Origin: Streptococcus zalophi
GTDB lineage: Bacteria > Bacillota > Bacilli > Lactobacillales > Streptococcaceae
Reading direction: 5' to 3'
DNA: 64,000 bases
Assembly (NCBI RefSeq): GCF_016481285.1
Contig: NZ_JAENBP010000004.1
Span: forward strand, 1-64,000
The translations under genes and the position numbers were made by a program. Of this stretch, positions 37,780 through 50,686 are shown piece by piece. The notes beneath the pieces were generated by a model, which had not been told where the DNA came from, ran no database searches, and saw only the letters and a program-made list of their open reading frames with translations. Within the stretch, counting starts at the first letter, position 1, and every line of letters starts with the position of its first letter.

Positions 37780-38937
37780 ATGACACCCTTTAAACTTGAA
37801 TATGTTTTGGTGCTTATCGGAACATTTCTAATTTCTTTGATTGCAACACCCCTCGTTCGTTTTTTAGCTTTTCGAGTAGGTGCTGTTGATAAGCCAAATG
37901 AACGGCGCATTAACAAGGTAACCATGCCCAGTTCAGGTGGTTTAGCGATTGTTGTTTCATTTTTACTTAGTTCGCTTGTTTTTATGCCAATGATTACAAA
38001 ATTAATCATCGGTAGCCAATCTTATTTCGACTATATGTTGCCCGTTGTTATTGGTGGACTTGTGGTTGCAGTAACGGGTTTTATCGATGATATTTTTGAA
38101 ATTAGTGCTAAGAAAAAAATGCTTGGTATTCTTCTTGCTGCCATAATTGTTTGGCAGTTCACTGACTTTAAGTTTGATAGTTTCAAAATCCCCTTTGGTG
38201 GACCAATGTTGGAATTTAATCCACTTATCACTTTCTTTTTAACCATTTTATGGATAACAGCTATTACCAATGCTGTTAATCTCATTGATGGCTTAGATGG
38301 TTTAGTGAGTGGCGTTTCCATTATTAGTTTAACAACGATGGGTCTAATCTCCTATTTCTTTTTATTTGATCGAGATATTTTCTTAACCCTGACTATTTTT
38401 GTTTTAATTGCAGCTATTGCTGGATTTTTCCCTTATAATTATCACCCAGCTATTATTTATCTGGGAGATACGGGTGCTTTATTTATCGGCTTTATGATTG
38501 CCGTTTTATCCTTACAAGGATTAAAAAACGCGACAGCTGTAGCCGTTGTTACACCGATTATTATTTTAGGTGTTCCAATCATCGATACCTTTGTGGCTAT
38601 TATTCGTAGAACCTTGTCTGGTCAAAAATTTTATGAGGCAGACAATATGCATCTTCATCATCGATTACTAGCGATGGGCTTTACCCATAGAGGAGCAGTC
38701 TTAGTTGTTTATGGCATTGCTTTATTCTTCTCTTTGGTTTCTTTGCTACTAAATGTTTCTAGCCGAATTGGTGGTGTTTTATTAATGATAGGTGTTCTTT
38801 TTGCACTAGAAATTTTTATTGAAAGTATTGAAATTTGGGGAAAAGGACGAACACCACTTTTTAAAATCTTATCTTTTATTGGTAATTCTGATCGAAGAAG
38901 ATCTTTTATAGATAAGATTAAAAAAAATGATGACTAG
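37780..38937 (+). CDS. undecaprenyl-phosphate GlcNAc-1-phosphate transferase (WecA/TagO/RgpG family)
   Basis: This polytopic enzyme transfers a phospho-sugar to undecaprenyl phosphate, starting a wall polysaccharide or teichoic acid. Conserved motifs are GFIDDIFE, NAVNLIDGLDGL, YLGDTGAL and the His-rich loop MHLHHRLLA. It has about eleven helices and 385 residues. The mecA neighbour is the same as for rgpG in other streptococci, where the product starts the rhamnose-rich group polysaccharide; the exact polymer here is inferred. Confidence 0.92.
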   Translation: MTPFKLEYVLVLIGTFLISLIATPLVRFLAFRVGAVDKPNERRINKVTMPSSGGLAIVVSFLLSSLVFMPMITKLIIGSQSYFDYMLPVVIGGLVVAVTGFIDDIFEISAKKKMLGILLAAIIVWQFTDFKFDSFKIPFGGPMLEFNPLITFFLTILWITAITNAVNLIDGLDGLVSGVSIISLTTMGLISYFFLFDRDIFLTLTIFVLIAAIAGFFPYNYHPAIIYLGDTGALFIGFMIAVLSLQGLKNATAVAVVTPIIILGVPIIDTFVAIIRRTLSGQKFYEADNMHLHHRLLAMGFTHRGAVLVVYGIALFFSLVSLLLNVSSRIGGVLLMIGVLFALEIFIESIEIWGKGRTPLFKILSFIGNSDRRRSFIDKIKKNDD

Positions 38938-38949
38938 CTTGCAAACAAG

Positions 38950-38975
38950 AAAAAAGCCCTTAAGGGCTTTTTTTG
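38950..38975 (+). terminator. Terminator after the WecA/TagO-family gene
   Basis: AAAAAAGCCCTT and AAGGGCTTTTTT are perfect complements (38950-38973). The T run continues into the suf promoter. Confidence 0.92.
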
Positions 38976-38982
38976 TTATAAT
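38974..38982 (+). promoter_or_regulatory. Extended -10 promoter of the suf operon
   Basis: TG-T-TATAAT directly abuts the preceding terminator; any -35 would lie within the terminator stem. sufC starts 28 nt later. Confidence 0.6.
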
Positions 38983-39009
38983 GTAAGGACTAGATAAAAG
39001 GAGTGTGTT

Positions 39010-39780
39010 ATGTCAGTACTTGAAATAAAAAATCTTCACGTATCAATTGAAGATAAAGAGATTTTAAAAGGCGTTAACCTTGTTCTAAAAACAGGAGAAA
39101 TTGCTGCGATTATGGGTCCAAATGGGACAGGAAAGTCAACACTTTCTGCAGCCATTATGGGAAATCCAAATTATGAGGTCACTGAAGGAGAAGTTCTTCT
39201 TGATGGTGAAAATATTCTTGAATTAGAAGTTGATGAAAGAGCAAGATTGGGCTTATTTCTTGCGATGCAGTATCCAAGTGAAATCCCAGGAATCACTAAT
39301 GCTGAATTCATGCGTGCTGCAATGAATGCAGGTAAAGAAGATAAGGATAAAATATCTGTCCGTGATTTTATCACCAAACTCGATCAAAAAATGGAACTCT
39401 TAGGCATGAAAGAAGAAATGGCCGAGCGCTACCTTAACGAAGGTTTTTCAGGTGGTGAGAAAAAACGCAATGAAATTTTACAACTCCTCATGTTAGAACC
39501 ACGCTTTGCTCTTTTAGATGAAGTTGACTCAGGTCTTGACATTGATGCTCTTCGCGTTGTCTCTAAAGGTGTTAATGAAATGCGTGGAGAAGGTTTTGGT
39601 GCCATGATTATCACTCACTACCAACGTTTATTAAATTATATTCGTCCGGATGTTGTTCATGTGATGATGGATGGTCGTGTTGTCTTATCGGGTGGCCCAG
39701 AATTAGCAGATCGTCTAGAAAAAGAAGGCTATTCTACTATTGCAGAAGAATTAGGCATTGATTATAAAGAAGAAGTTTAG
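39010..39780 (+). CDS. sufC: Fe-S cluster assembly ATPase SufC
   Basis: SufC is the ABC-type ATPase of the SufBC2D scaffold that builds Fe-S clusters. Walker A is GPNGTGKSTL near residue 38, the signature FSGGEKKRNEIL is of the SufC kind, and Walker B is FALLDEVDSGLD. Length is 256 residues. It opens the operon sufC-D-S-U-B, the only cluster-assembly system normally present in streptococci. Confidence 0.97.
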   Translation: MSVLEIKNLHVSIEDKEILKGVNLVLKTGEIAAIMGPNGTGKSTLSAAIMGNPNYEVTEGEVLLDGENILELEVDERARLGLFLAMQYPSEIPGITNAEFMRAAMNAGKEDKDKISVRDFITKLDQKMELLGMKEEMAERYLNEGFSGGEKKRNEILQLLMLEPRFALLDEVDSGLDIDALRVVSKGVNEMRGEGFGAMIITHYQRLLNYIRPDVVHVMMDGRVVLSGGPELADRLEKEGYSTIAEELGIDYKEEV

Positions 39781-39816
39781 AGTCATTGTTGCCGATATGG
39801 AGCAAAGGAGTAAAAA

Positions 39817-42752
<2,936 letters not shown>

Positions 42753-42758
42753 GAGAAA

Positions 42759-44183
42759 ATGAATATGCCTGAAAAAAATGAAAAAATAGAACCAAAACCA
42801 ATCGATTTGGGAGACTATCAGTTTGGCTTTCATGATGATGTCACTCCAATTTTTTCAACGGGAAAAGGTCTTAGCGAAGAGGTTGTTAGACAGTTGTCAA
42901 AAGCAAAAGATGAGCCTGAGTGGATGTTAGAGTTTCGTTTAAAATCTTTAAGAACCTTTAATAAAATGCCTATGCAAGAATGGGGACCAGACTTATCAGA
43001 TATTGACTTTAATAACATTATCTACTATCAAAAAGCTTCGGATCGACCAGCTAGGTCATGGGATGATGTGCCAGAAAAAATCAAAGAAACTTTCGAGAGA
43101 ATTGGTATTCCAGAAGCAGAACGTGCTTTTTTAGCAGGAGCATCGGCTCAATATGAATCAGAAGTGGTTTACCATAATATGAAAGATGAATTTGAAAAAT
43201 TAGGCATTATCTTTACAGATACTGATTCCGCTTTAAAAGAGTACCCTGATTTATTCAAACAATACTTTGCAAAACTAGTCCCACCAACAGATAATAAACT
43301 AGCAGCGCTTAATTCTGCTGTTTGGTCAGGCGGAACTTTTATCTATGTTCCAAAAGGAGTTAAGGTAGATATTCCCCTACAAACTTATTTTAGAATCAAC
43401 AACGAAAATACTGGACAATTTGAGAGAACCCTTATTATTGTTGATGAGGGAGCAAGTGTTCACTATGTTGAAGGGTGTACAGCGCCAACCTATTCAAGCA
43501 ACAGCCTCCATGCTGCTATTGTCGAAATCTTTGCTTTAGATGGTGCTTATATGCGTTATACTACTATTCAAAACTGGTCTGATAACGTCTATAATCTAGT
43601 AACCAAACGTGCTCGCGCTTTAAAAGATGCAACAGTTGAGTGGATTGATGGCAATCTTGGAGCAAAAACAACCATGAAGTACCCATCTGTTTATTTAGAT
43701 GGTCCAGGTGCGCGTGGCACCATGTTATCTATCGCTTTTGCAAATAAAGGACAAAACCAAGATACAGGTGCTAAAATGATTCATAATGCGCCCCACACTA
43801 GTTCATCCATCGTTTCCAAATCGATTGCAAAAGGTGGTGGCGAGGTTAATTATCGTGGACAAGTGACATTTGCTAAAAATTCCAAAAAATCAGTCAGTCA
43901 TATTGAATGTGATACGATTATTATGGATGATTTATCAAAATCAGATACTATTCCTTTTAACGAGATTCATAACTCTCAGGTAGCCTTAGAACATGAAGCT
44001 AAAGTTTCTAAAATCTCAGAAGAACAACTTTATTATCTTATGAGCCGCGGCTTAACAGAAAGTGAAGCTACTGAAATGATTGTCATGGGGTTTGTCGAAC
44101 CCTTTACCAAAGAACTACCAATGGAGTATGCCGTTGAACTCAATCGCTTGATTAGTTACGAGATGGAAGGCTCAGTTGGGTAA
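42759..44183 (+). CDS. sufB: Fe-S cluster assembly protein SufB
   Basis: SufB is the main scaffold subunit. Core motifs include [18 protein letters not shown] (with the sulfur-accepting Cys) and [22 protein letters not shown]. It has 474 residues and is the last suf gene. Starts at 42759 or 42765 are both compatible with AGGAG. Its final codons and stop lie inside a perfect 34-bp palindrome. Confidence 0.96.
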   Translation: MNMPEKNEKIEPKPIDLGDYQFGFHDDVTPIFSTGKGLSEEVVRQLSKAKDEPEWMLEFRLKSLRTFNKMPMQEWGPDLSDIDFNNIIYYQKASDRPARSWDDVPEKIKETFERIGIPEAERAFLAGASAQYESEVVYHNMKDEFEKLGIIFTDTDSALKEYPDLFKQYFAKLVPPTDNKLAALNSAVWSGGTFIYVPKGVKVDIPLQTYFRINNENTGQFERTLIIVDEGASVHYVEGCTAPTYSSNSLHAAIVEIFALDGAYMRYTTIQNWSDNVYNLVTKRARALKDATVEWIDGNLGAKTTMKYPSVYLDGPGARGTMLSIAFANKGQNQDTGAKMIHNAPHTSSSIVSKSIAKGGGEVNYRGQVTFAKNSKKSVSHIECDTIIMDDLSKSDTIPFNEIHNSQVALEHEAKVSKISEEQLYYLMSRGLTESEATEMIVMGFVEPFTKELPMEYAVELNRLISYEMEGSVG

Positions 44184-44205
44184 ACGATATCGTTTACCCA
44201 ACTGA
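44172..44205 (+). repeat. Perfect 34-bp palindrome across the sufB stop codon
   Basis: TCAGTTGGGTAAACGAT (44172-44188) is followed directly by its exact reverse complement (44189-44205). The sufB stop TAA is at 44181-44183. TTTTA follows, so it may act as a first terminator or as a 3'-end stabiliser. Confidence 0.85.
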
Positions 44206-44222
44206 TTTTACTAATATAGTTT

Positions 44223-44258
44223 ATAGTATGTAGAAAAGTTTCCACATACTATTTTTAT
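44223..44258 (+). terminator. suf operon terminator
   Basis: ATAGTATGT (44223-44231) pairs with ACATACTAT (44244-44252), with an inner GAAA/TTTC pair, then TTTT. Confidence 0.8.
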
Positions 44259-44658
44259 TGTTTTAAAACGTCTAAAAAAGAGAACACACCAGATAGTGAC
44301 TATCTCGTTATTTCTAAATTGATTTAGAAATGATGGAAAGGAATAAAGAGTTTTTCTTAATATCAAGATAGTCATCCATTAAAATCAATAGTTTGTCGGG
44401 AGTGAAATGATTTGGGAACGTAGGATATGGGTATAACATTGTTAATTGAAGTTATAATAGTGTTAACTAGAATAATTTGTTAAGAAAATGTTGAAAATTT
44501 AAAAATATAGAAAAAAATAATATTATTAAAATACTAATATGGTAAAAAAGTCTTTTATATTAGTAATATTCTCCTTTTTTTGATACAATTAATCTGAACA
44601 AAAACATTCACCTCAAAACAATAATTATTGTTTTTTCTAAAATAGTAAGGAGACCAAT
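44259..44658. other. Intergenic region between suf and the lipoprotein gene
   Basis: No convincing gene is present. It holds two small hairpins, AGATAGT-G-ACTATCT (44291-44305) and TTTCTAAA-TTGA-TTTAGAAA (44311-44330). An AT-rich inverted repeat ACTAATAT...ATATTAGT (about 44533-44562) and an extended -10 TG-A-TACAAT (44581-44589) follow. On the minus strand a 41-codon frame runs 44439-44314, starting MLYPYPTFPNHF, with no RBS; it may be a relic. Confidence 0.5.
44581..44634 (+). promoter_or_regulatory. Promoter and leader palindrome of the lipoprotein gene
   Basis: An extended -10 (TG-A-TACAAT, 44581-44589) is followed by the perfect palindrome AAAACAATAATTATTGTTTT (44615-44634) and two more T residues. 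The palindrome may be an operator or a weak attenuator. Confidence 0.4.
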
Positions 44659-45459
44659 ATGGTTAAAAAATATAAATTATTTAGTGTTGTAGCTTTATTT
44701 GCGATGACATTTTTACTGGTTGCCTGTCAGTCCAAGTCTTCGGAACAAACTACAGAAAAACCAACAGAACAAACTAGTGAACAAACAACAGTAGATAAAG
44801 ATGAATCAACTGCTGGAAGCGTCAAAGAAGTTTTAGCAAAACTTCAAGATGCTAAAGATGACTTAAAATCTGTTTTAGTATCGCATCAAATTACAACTAC
44901 CATCGATGACAATGACTTGCTTCTTGGAATAAATGGTGAATTTATTTTTGAAAATCAAAAGACTGTTAAAGCAGATGTCACTCTTGATACACTTTCAGAT
45001 GAAATAACAAAAACAGAACAGTATGTTTATGATGCTAGTGAATCAAATCCCTTATATAGTGAAATCACTGAAGATGGCGACACAAAAACCAGTTACTCTT
45101 CTAATAATATTGATTCTGTCGTGATGCCTAATTATTTTGTGATTGCTAATCAAATTGTTTCTTTAGAAAAAGATTTACAATTAATTGAAACTCAATCTAC
45201 TTATGAACTAACACTAAAGAATCAAGACATTTCTCTTAGTAATCAATTCAAAGAACAACATCATATCAAATTAAATGGCATTACAGAAAAAGATTTAGAA
45301 AAAGATCTATTTATTGTGATTGATAAAGAAACCAACTTTATACAAGATTTTAATTTATTGATGACTTATGATGGTGCTAAAGGCGTTCAAGAATTTGATA
45401 TTAATATTTCTTATTCTGATTGGAACACCATTGATGAAAGTTTAATCTCCTTACCTTAA
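44659..45459 (+). CDS. putative lipoprotein (LolA-like/DUF6612-like fold possible)
   Basis: The signal peptide ends in LLVACQ, with the lipid-bearing Cys at residue 23. A Thr/Glu/Gln-rich linker follows, then a ~200-residue domain of alternating beta strands with a helical start (VKEVLAKLQDAKDDLKSV). The pattern of short strands with acidic ends is reminiscent of DUF6612/LolA-like lipoproteins, but I cannot confirm it. RBS AAGGAGA precedes the ATG. Monocistronic. Function unknown. Confidence 0.7.
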   Translation: MVKKYKLFSVVALFAMTFLLVACQSKSSEQTTEKPTEQTSEQTTVDKDESTAGSVKEVLAKLQDAKDDLKSVLVSHQITTTIDDNDLLLGINGEFIFENQKTVKADVTLDTLSDEITKTEQYVYDASESNPLYSEITEDGDTKTSYSSNNIDSVVMPNYFVIANQIVSLEKDLQLIETQSTYELTLKNQDISLSNQFKEQHHIKLNGITEKDLEKDLFIVIDKETNFIQDFNLLMTYDGAKGVQEFDINISYSDWNTIDESLISLP

Positions 45460-45491
45460 AAATAATATTGAAAAATAGAAAAAAAGAATTG

Positions 45492-45536
45492 CCCCTCAAA
45501 TTGTTAGATTATAAATCTAATGTTTGAGGGGTTTTC
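45492..45536 (+). terminator. Lipoprotein gene terminator
   Basis: CCCCTCAAA (45492-45500) pairs with TTTGAGGGG (45523-45531); an inner TTAGATT/AATCTAA stem extends it, and TTTT follows. Confidence 0.9.
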
Positions 45537-46093
45537 TAGTAATATTAATTTTTTAAAAAATCTAAAAATTATTGTCTTAGAAAAAAATTTTATGCTTATG
45601 AAAAAATTAAACGATTGATTTTATAAATGGTTTATAGAATGATTGAGTTCTATGAAATGAAATTCTTATATGAAGATAATATTAATCAGAAAGTGATTAC
45701 TTTAATTGCATATCGATGTAATATTTCTCAGACTTTTGAGAAATGTTAAGTTTTTACAGACCTTCTACTCTAATCAATTAATAGAATTTTTAATAATCTA
45801 TTTAGAATAGCTTAAAAAGGAAAACATGATTTATAACCTATTGCTGTTGTCAAAGTACTATAACTAAAGAATATGCTTAAAAAATGTTTTTATTTATGTT
45901 AAGAAAGTGATGACTATGAAGAAATATTTGGAGATTATTCTTAATAAAATAAATGAGCAAAAAAGGTAATGAAATTTCAATTTGTTTTGAGTTTAAATAG
46001 TAAAAATCTAATCATCAGTTTTAGAAAAAAATTTTTATTGGTGTTTAGAAGCCATTATACAGAGGTAAAACAAAGAATTTCAACAATAGACAA
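45537..46093. other. AT-rich intergenic region, possible decayed gene
   Basis: No intact gene with an RBS is seen. Short frames remain: 45639-45749 (36 codons, starting MIEFYEMKFLYEDNINQKV) and 45910-45969 (19 codons), in different phases and separated by stops. A hairpin ATTTCTCA...TGAGAAAT lies at 45723-45744. This could be the wreck of a coding gene, but no family can be named. Confidence 0.35.
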
Positions 46094-46140
46094 AATTTTC
46101 TGATAAATTGCTTTCCTAAAAAAATTTTTTATGATATAAT
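46094..46140 (+). promoter_or_regulatory. CodY-like box and extended -10 promoter of the opp operon
   Basis: AATTTTCTGATAAAT (46094-46108) matches the CodY consensus at 13 of 15 positions. An extended -10 TG-A-TATAAT is at 46132-46140. CodY control of oligopeptide transport is well established in related bacteria; here it is inferred. Confidence 0.5.
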
Positions 46141-46196
46141 ATAGCCTATAGACAAAAAAGGTCTTTGAAAATGAAAATGAAAATGAGGTACTTTTT

Positions 46197-48173
46197 ATGA
46201 ATAAAAAGACAAAATTACTAGCTTTAGCTGGTGTTACATTGGTTTCTGCGGCTACTCTAGCAGCTTGTGGAGGTTCTCAAAGTAAGGATGGTGGCGAGAG
46301 CACAACATATACTTATGTATATGCATCAGACCCATCATCACTTGATTATACTGTTGTAAATAAGAATACAACTGGTGAAGTTGTTGGGAATTTGGTTGAT
46401 GGTTTGCTTGAAAACGATCCATATGGTAACTATGTTCCTTCTTTAGCTGAAGACTGGAAAGTTTCAGAAGATGGTTTGACATACACTTATACACTTCGCG
46501 ATGATGCAAAATGGTTCACAGCAGATGGTGATGAGTATGCTGATATTGTTGCAGAAGACTTTGTTACAGGGATGAAACATGCAGCAGATGCTAAATCTGA
46601 AGCGCTTTACCTTGTGCAAGACTCCATTGTTGGTTTAGCTGAATATGTTAATGGTGAAACAGACGATTTTTCAACAGTAGGTGTTAAAGCAGTTGATGAA
46701 AAAACTGTACAATACACATTGAAAAAACCTGAAAGTTATTGGAATTCAAAAATGACAATGGGGATTACTTTCCCAATCAACGCTGAATTTTTAGCTTCTA
46801 AGGGTGAAGACTTTGGTGCGCCAAACGCTGATAGCATTTTGTATAGTGGTCCATATCTTTTATCAGCACTAACTGCAAAATCATCTATTGAATATACAAA
46901 AAATCCTAATTATTGGGATGCAGATAATGTTAATATAGAAAATATCAAACTTACTTATTATGATGGATCAGATCCAGAATCGTTAGTAAATAACTTTACT
47001 GATGGTGTCTATACAGGAGCACGTATCTACCCTACAACACCAAGCTATAAATCAGTAAAAGAAAAATTTGGTGATAATATTGTTTATACACCACAAGATG
47101 GAACATCTTATTATGGTGTCTTCAACTTAAATCGTTCTGCTTATGAGCATACAGCTAAAACAACTGATGCTCAAAAAGAGTCAACTAAAAAAGCTATCAT
47201 GAATAAAGATTTCCGTCAAGCGGTTAACTTTGCCTTTGATAGAACTGGTTATGCAGCTCAAGATGTTGGTGAAGATGCAGCAGATAAAACTTTACGTAAT
47301 ACCTTGACTCCTGAAACGTTCGTCTCAGTTGGAGAAGAAACGTTCGGTGCGGTTGCTCAAAAAGAATTAGCAGCTTATGGCGATGAGTGGAAAGATGTTA
47401 ATTTAGCAGATGGTCAAAATGGTTTATATAACCCAGAAAAAGCTAAAGCAGAGTTTGAAAAAGCTAAAGCTGCTCTTGAAGCTGAAGGGGTAGAATTCCC
47501 TATCCACATTGATGTGCCAGTATATCAATCTAGTGATATATTTGTTCAAAAGGCAGCTTCAATGAAACAGTCTATTGAAGAAACATTAGGAACAGATAAT
47601 ATTGTTTTAGATCTACATCAGTTAGATGAAGATACTTTCTACAACATTACATTCTATGCTGAAACACCTGCTCAAAATGATTATGACTTGTCTACAGCAG
47701 CTGGTTGGGGTCCAGACTACCAAGACCCATCTACTTACTTAGATATCTTTAATCCAAGTAATGGTGCTACTGTTCATCAAATTGGTATTGCACCAGGTGA
47801 AAATCAAGATGTTGCCCAAGCAGTTGGTCTTGATAAATATGAAGAATTGACTCAAGCTGCGGCCGCTGAAAATAGCGATCTTAAGAAACGTTATGAAATG
47901 TACGCAAAAGCTGAAGCTTGGTTAGTAGATAGTTCATTACTTCTTATGACTACTTCTAAAGGAGCAACTCCTACAGTAACAAAAGCAGTACCATTTACAG
48001 TTGGATATGGATGGTCAGGTATTAAATCTTCTCCATCTTCATTTAAATATATGAAGCTTCAGTCAGACGCTGTTGTTGCAAAAGACTATGAGGCAGCTCT
48101 TGAAAAATGGAAAGAAGAAAAAGCGAAATCTAATGCAGAAGCACAAGAAGATTTTGCAAATCATGTCGAATAA
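46197..48173 (+). CDS. oppA: oligopeptide ABC transporter, substrate-binding lipoprotein
   Basis: This 658-residue lipoprotein (lipobox LAAC, Cys 24) captures peptides outside the cell. It has the SBP family 5 architecture, with NPNYWDADNVNIENIKLTYY and GWGPDYQDPSTYLDIFNP as typical segments. Length and downstream genes match the AmiA-AmiCDEF/OppABCDF system of streptococci, which also imports signalling peptides such as SHP and XIP. The Ami/Opp name is family knowledge; peptide range is not readable here. Confidence 0.95.
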   Translation: MNKKTKLLALAGVTLVSAATLAACGGSQSKDGGESTTYTYVYASDPSSLDYTVVNKNTTGEVVGNLVDGLLENDPYGNYVPSLAEDWKVSEDGLTYTYTLRDDAKWFTADGDEYADIVAEDFVTGMKHAADAKSEALYLVQDSIVGLAEYVNGETDDFSTVGVKAVDEKTVQYTLKKPESYWNSKMTMGITFPINAEFLASKGEDFGAPNADSILYSGPYLLSALTAKSSIEYTKNPNYWDADNVNIENIKLTYYDGSDPESLVNNFTDGVYTGARIYPTTPSYKSVKEKFGDNIVYTPQDGTSYYGVFNLNRSAYEHTAKTTDAQKESTKKAIMNKDFRQAVNFAFDRTGYAAQDVGEDAADKTLRNTLTPETFVSVGEETFGAVAQKELAAYGDEWKDVNLADGQNGLYNPEKAKAEFEKAKAALEAEGVEFPIHIDVPVYQSSDIFVQKAASMKQSIEETLGTDNIVLDLHQLDEDTFYNITFYAETPAQNDYDLSTAAGWGPDYQDPSTYLDIFNPSNGATVHQIGIAPGENQDVAQAVGLDKYEELTQAAAAENSDLKKRYEMYAKAEAWLVDSSLLLMTTSKGATPTVTKAVPFTVGYGWSGIKSSPSSFKYMKLQSDAVVAKDYEAALEKWKEEKAKSNAEAQEDFANHVE

Positions 48174-48194
48174 AAAATAGAAACTTTTTTCGAG

Positions 48195-48230
48195 AGAACT
48201 TTCTCTACACACAATAGAGAAGGTTCTTTT
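48195..48230 (+). terminator. Hairpin between oppA and oppB (partial terminator or processing site)
   Basis: AGAACTTTCTCT (48195-48206) pairs with AGAGAAGGTTCT (48216-48227), one wobble, followed by only three T residues. It probably lowers oppBCDF expression relative to oppA or protects the oppA mRNA end. Confidence 0.6.
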
Positions 48231-48247
48231 GAAATTTGGAGGAAAGA

Positions 48248-49744
48248 ATGAAAAAGTATATTTTCAATCGTATATTAAGGTCTTTAGTCTCTATCTTTCT
48301 AATTACTACCTTAATTTATGCTATCGTTTTTACTATGGTTCCTAGACGATTAATTTTTAAACAAGATTCCACCTATAGTAAAGTAGCAGCAGATCCAGAC
48401 AAAAAAATTAATTACGAGAACACTGTTTTTGAAAAAATGGGGTATATCCAGTATATGCCAGCAAAAGAACTTCAACAAAAAGCAAGTAAAATTAATGATA
48501 GTGTTACGGTAGAAGCTAATTCAAAAAATGAATCAATCTATAAGGAATATATCAAGTCTATTGGTAAGGGTTGGCAATTAGACCAAATGCCTAATAGTAA
48601 AACTTTTTATGCAACAAGAGAAGTCCCTATTTATGAGCGTGTCTTTAATTTTTATGCTAATTTGATTCAAATTGATCATCCTTGGAAAATCCAAGATGAA
48701 ACAAATCCTGATTTAGAGCGCTATATCCGAATTGAAAATGACCCTTCTATTGGTTGGTCTGTTGTTGGATCAGGGACAAAACATAAATATCTCCTTTATG
48801 CCAATGGTTCTTTCCCGTTCATTCACCAAAACTTTGTCACTTTAGACCTAGGGACATCTTATCCAACTTTTGCTAATATCCCTGTTTTACAAGTTATTAG
48901 TGAGGGTCAAGGACAAAAAGAATCTAATGACGTTACTTTCCCAAATGGGAACACCACGTCTTCAACAGTTAATATCTACAGTAGAACTTATCAATCGCCA
49001 AGTAAGGCAGATAGTCGTTCAAAAGCACTTTATGACAACGATCCCTATTCTAAAACATTATCTAATTATAAAGACCCTTCAATGCTAGAAATGTCTGCTA
49101 GAATTGGTTTGGCTGGTGTTTTAATTGCTTATGCGATAGCACTTCCTCTAGGTTCTTATATGTCACGTTTTAAAAACACTATTTTTGATAGAGGATCTAC
49201 TGGATTGCTGACGTTCTTAATGGCTATTCCTTCAATTGCTTTAATTTATGTGGTCAGATTTGTGGGTTCAAGTCTGGGATTACCTGATGTCTTTCCTACA
49301 CTTGGAGCGCATAACATTTTGTCATATATTATGCCAGCTTTTATTTTAGCGATTTTATATATTCCAGGAATAACTTTATGGGTAAGACGCTATCTCATTG
49401 ATTTGCAGTATAGTGATTTTGTTCGTTTTGCTAGAGCTAAAGGATTGTCTGAAAAAGAGATTGCAAATAAACATATCTTTAAAAATGCCATGGTACCAAT
49501 TGTTGCTGGTGTACCAGGTGCCATTTTAAATGTTATTGTTGGAGCAACTTTAACTGAAACAGTTTTTGCTTATCCAGGTATGGGTAAGATGTTAATTGAT
49601 TCTGTAAGAGCAGCTAATAATAGTATGGTTGTTGGTTTAGCATTTATCTTTTCAGCATTATCAATCCTTGCTTTGTTATTAGGAGATCTTTCAATGACTA
49701 TATTAGATCCACGAATTAAATTATCTGATAAAGGAGGTAAATAA
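48248..49744 (+). CDS. oppB: oligopeptide ABC transporter permease OppB (AmiC type)
   Basis: The 498-residue permease has one N-terminal helix, a large extracellular insert (about 40-265) and then the conserved permease core with the loop motif [20 protein letters not shown]. The big insert is characteristic of the streptococcal AmiC/OppB form and sets it apart from the ~310-residue version of other bacteria. ATG 48248 follows GGAGGAAAG; a TTG 12 nt upstream lacks an RBS. Its stop overlaps the oppC ATG by 1 nt. Confidence 0.95.
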   Translation: MKKYIFNRILRSLVSIFLITTLIYAIVFTMVPRRLIFKQDSTYSKVAADPDKKINYENTVFEKMGYIQYMPAKELQQKASKINDSVTVEANSKNESIYKEYIKSIGKGWQLDQMPNSKTFYATREVPIYERVFNFYANLIQIDHPWKIQDETNPDLERYIRIENDPSIGWSVVGSGTKHKYLLYANGSFPFIHQNFVTLDLGTSYPTFANIPVLQVISEGQGQKESNDVTFPNGNTTSSTVNIYSRTYQSPSKADSRSKALYDNDPYSKTLSNYKDPSMLEMSARIGLAGVLIAYAIALPLGSYMSRFKNTIFDRGSTGLLTFLMAIPSIALIYVVRFVGSSLGLPDVFPTLGAHNILSYIMPAFILAILYIPGITLWVRRYLIDLQYSDFVRFARAKGLSEKEIANKHIFKNAMVPIVAGVPGAILNVIVGATLTETVFAYPGMGKMLIDSVRAANNSMVVGLAFIFSALSILALLLGDLSMTILDPRIKLSDKGGK

Positions 49745-50670
49745 TGTCTAAGATTGACAAAAATAAATTCCAATTTGTTAAGAGAGATGATTTTGCTTCT
49801 GAAGTCATTGATGCACCGAGCTACTCTTACTGGAAATCAGTATTTACAGAATTTCTGAAGAAAAAATCAACGCTTATTATGAGTGGTATTTTAATTCTGA
49901 TTTTATTAATTAGTTTTATTTATCCAATGTTTTCTAGCTACGACTTTAATGATGTTAGTAAAATCAATGACTTTTCTGCCAGATATATCTCACCAAATGG
50001 CGAATATTGGTTTGGTACTGACAAAAATGGGCATTCGCTTTTTGATGGCGTTTGGTATGGTGCGAGAAATTCTATTTTAATTTCCTTCATTGCCACCTTT
50101 ATCAATCTTTTTGTTGGGGTTATTGTTGGAGGCATCTGGGGAATTTCTAAAAAAGTCGATTTAATCATGATAGAGGTTTATAATGTTATTATCAATATCC
50201 CTTATCTCCTCGTTATTATTGTATTGACTTACTCTTTAGGTGCTGGTTTCTGGAATTTGGTACTTGCTATGACTATTACGGGTTGGATTGGTGTTGCCTA
50301 CTTCATTCGTGTTCAAATTCTCCGTTACCGAGATTTGGAATATAATTTGGCTAGTAAGACTCTTGGTACCTCAACCTTTAAAATGGTAACAAAAAACTTA
50401 TTACCTCAATTGATTTCAGTTATCGTAACTCAAATGTCACAAATGTTACCTAGCTTTATTTCAACCGAAGCATTTTTATCATACTTTGGTTTAGGCTTAC
50501 CGGTGACTGTTCCAAGTTTGGGTCGTTTAATCTCAAACTATTCACAAAATGTGACAACAAATGCTTATCTTTTCTGGATTCCATTAACAACACTTGTTTT
50601 AGTTTCGTTATCACTTTATATTGTTGGTCAAAACCTAGCAGACGCAAGTGATCCACGTTCACACTCATAG
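49744..50670 (+). CDS. oppC: oligopeptide ABC transporter permease OppC (AmiD type)
   Basis: A 308-residue permease with six helices. The N-terminal cytoplasmic segment and the [20 protein letters not shown] signature are typical of OppC. The coupling helix lies around [31 protein letters not shown] lies inside the end of oppB. Confidence 0.95.
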   Translation: MSKIDKNKFQFVKRDDFASEVIDAPSYSYWKSVFTEFLKKKSTLIMSGILILILLISFIYPMFSSYDFNDVSKINDFSARYISPNGEYWFGTDKNGHSLFDGVWYGARNSILISFIATFINLFVGVIVGGIWGISKKVDLIMIEVYNVIINIPYLLVIIVLTYSLGAGFWNLVLAMTITGWIGVAYFIRVQILRYRDLEYNLASKTLGTSTFKMVTKNLLPQLISVIVTQMSQMLPSFISTEAFLSYFGLGLPVTVPSLGRLISNYSQNVTTNAYLFWIPLTTLVLVSLSLYIVGQNLADASDPRSHS

Positions 50671-50686
50671 AATGGAGTAGATACAT

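Noticed and set aside
44178-44199. The sufB-end palindrome read as a cre site
   Set aside because: It has GTAAACG and CGTTTAC, but the centre spacing does not fit the cre consensus and it lies at the end, not the start, of an operon.
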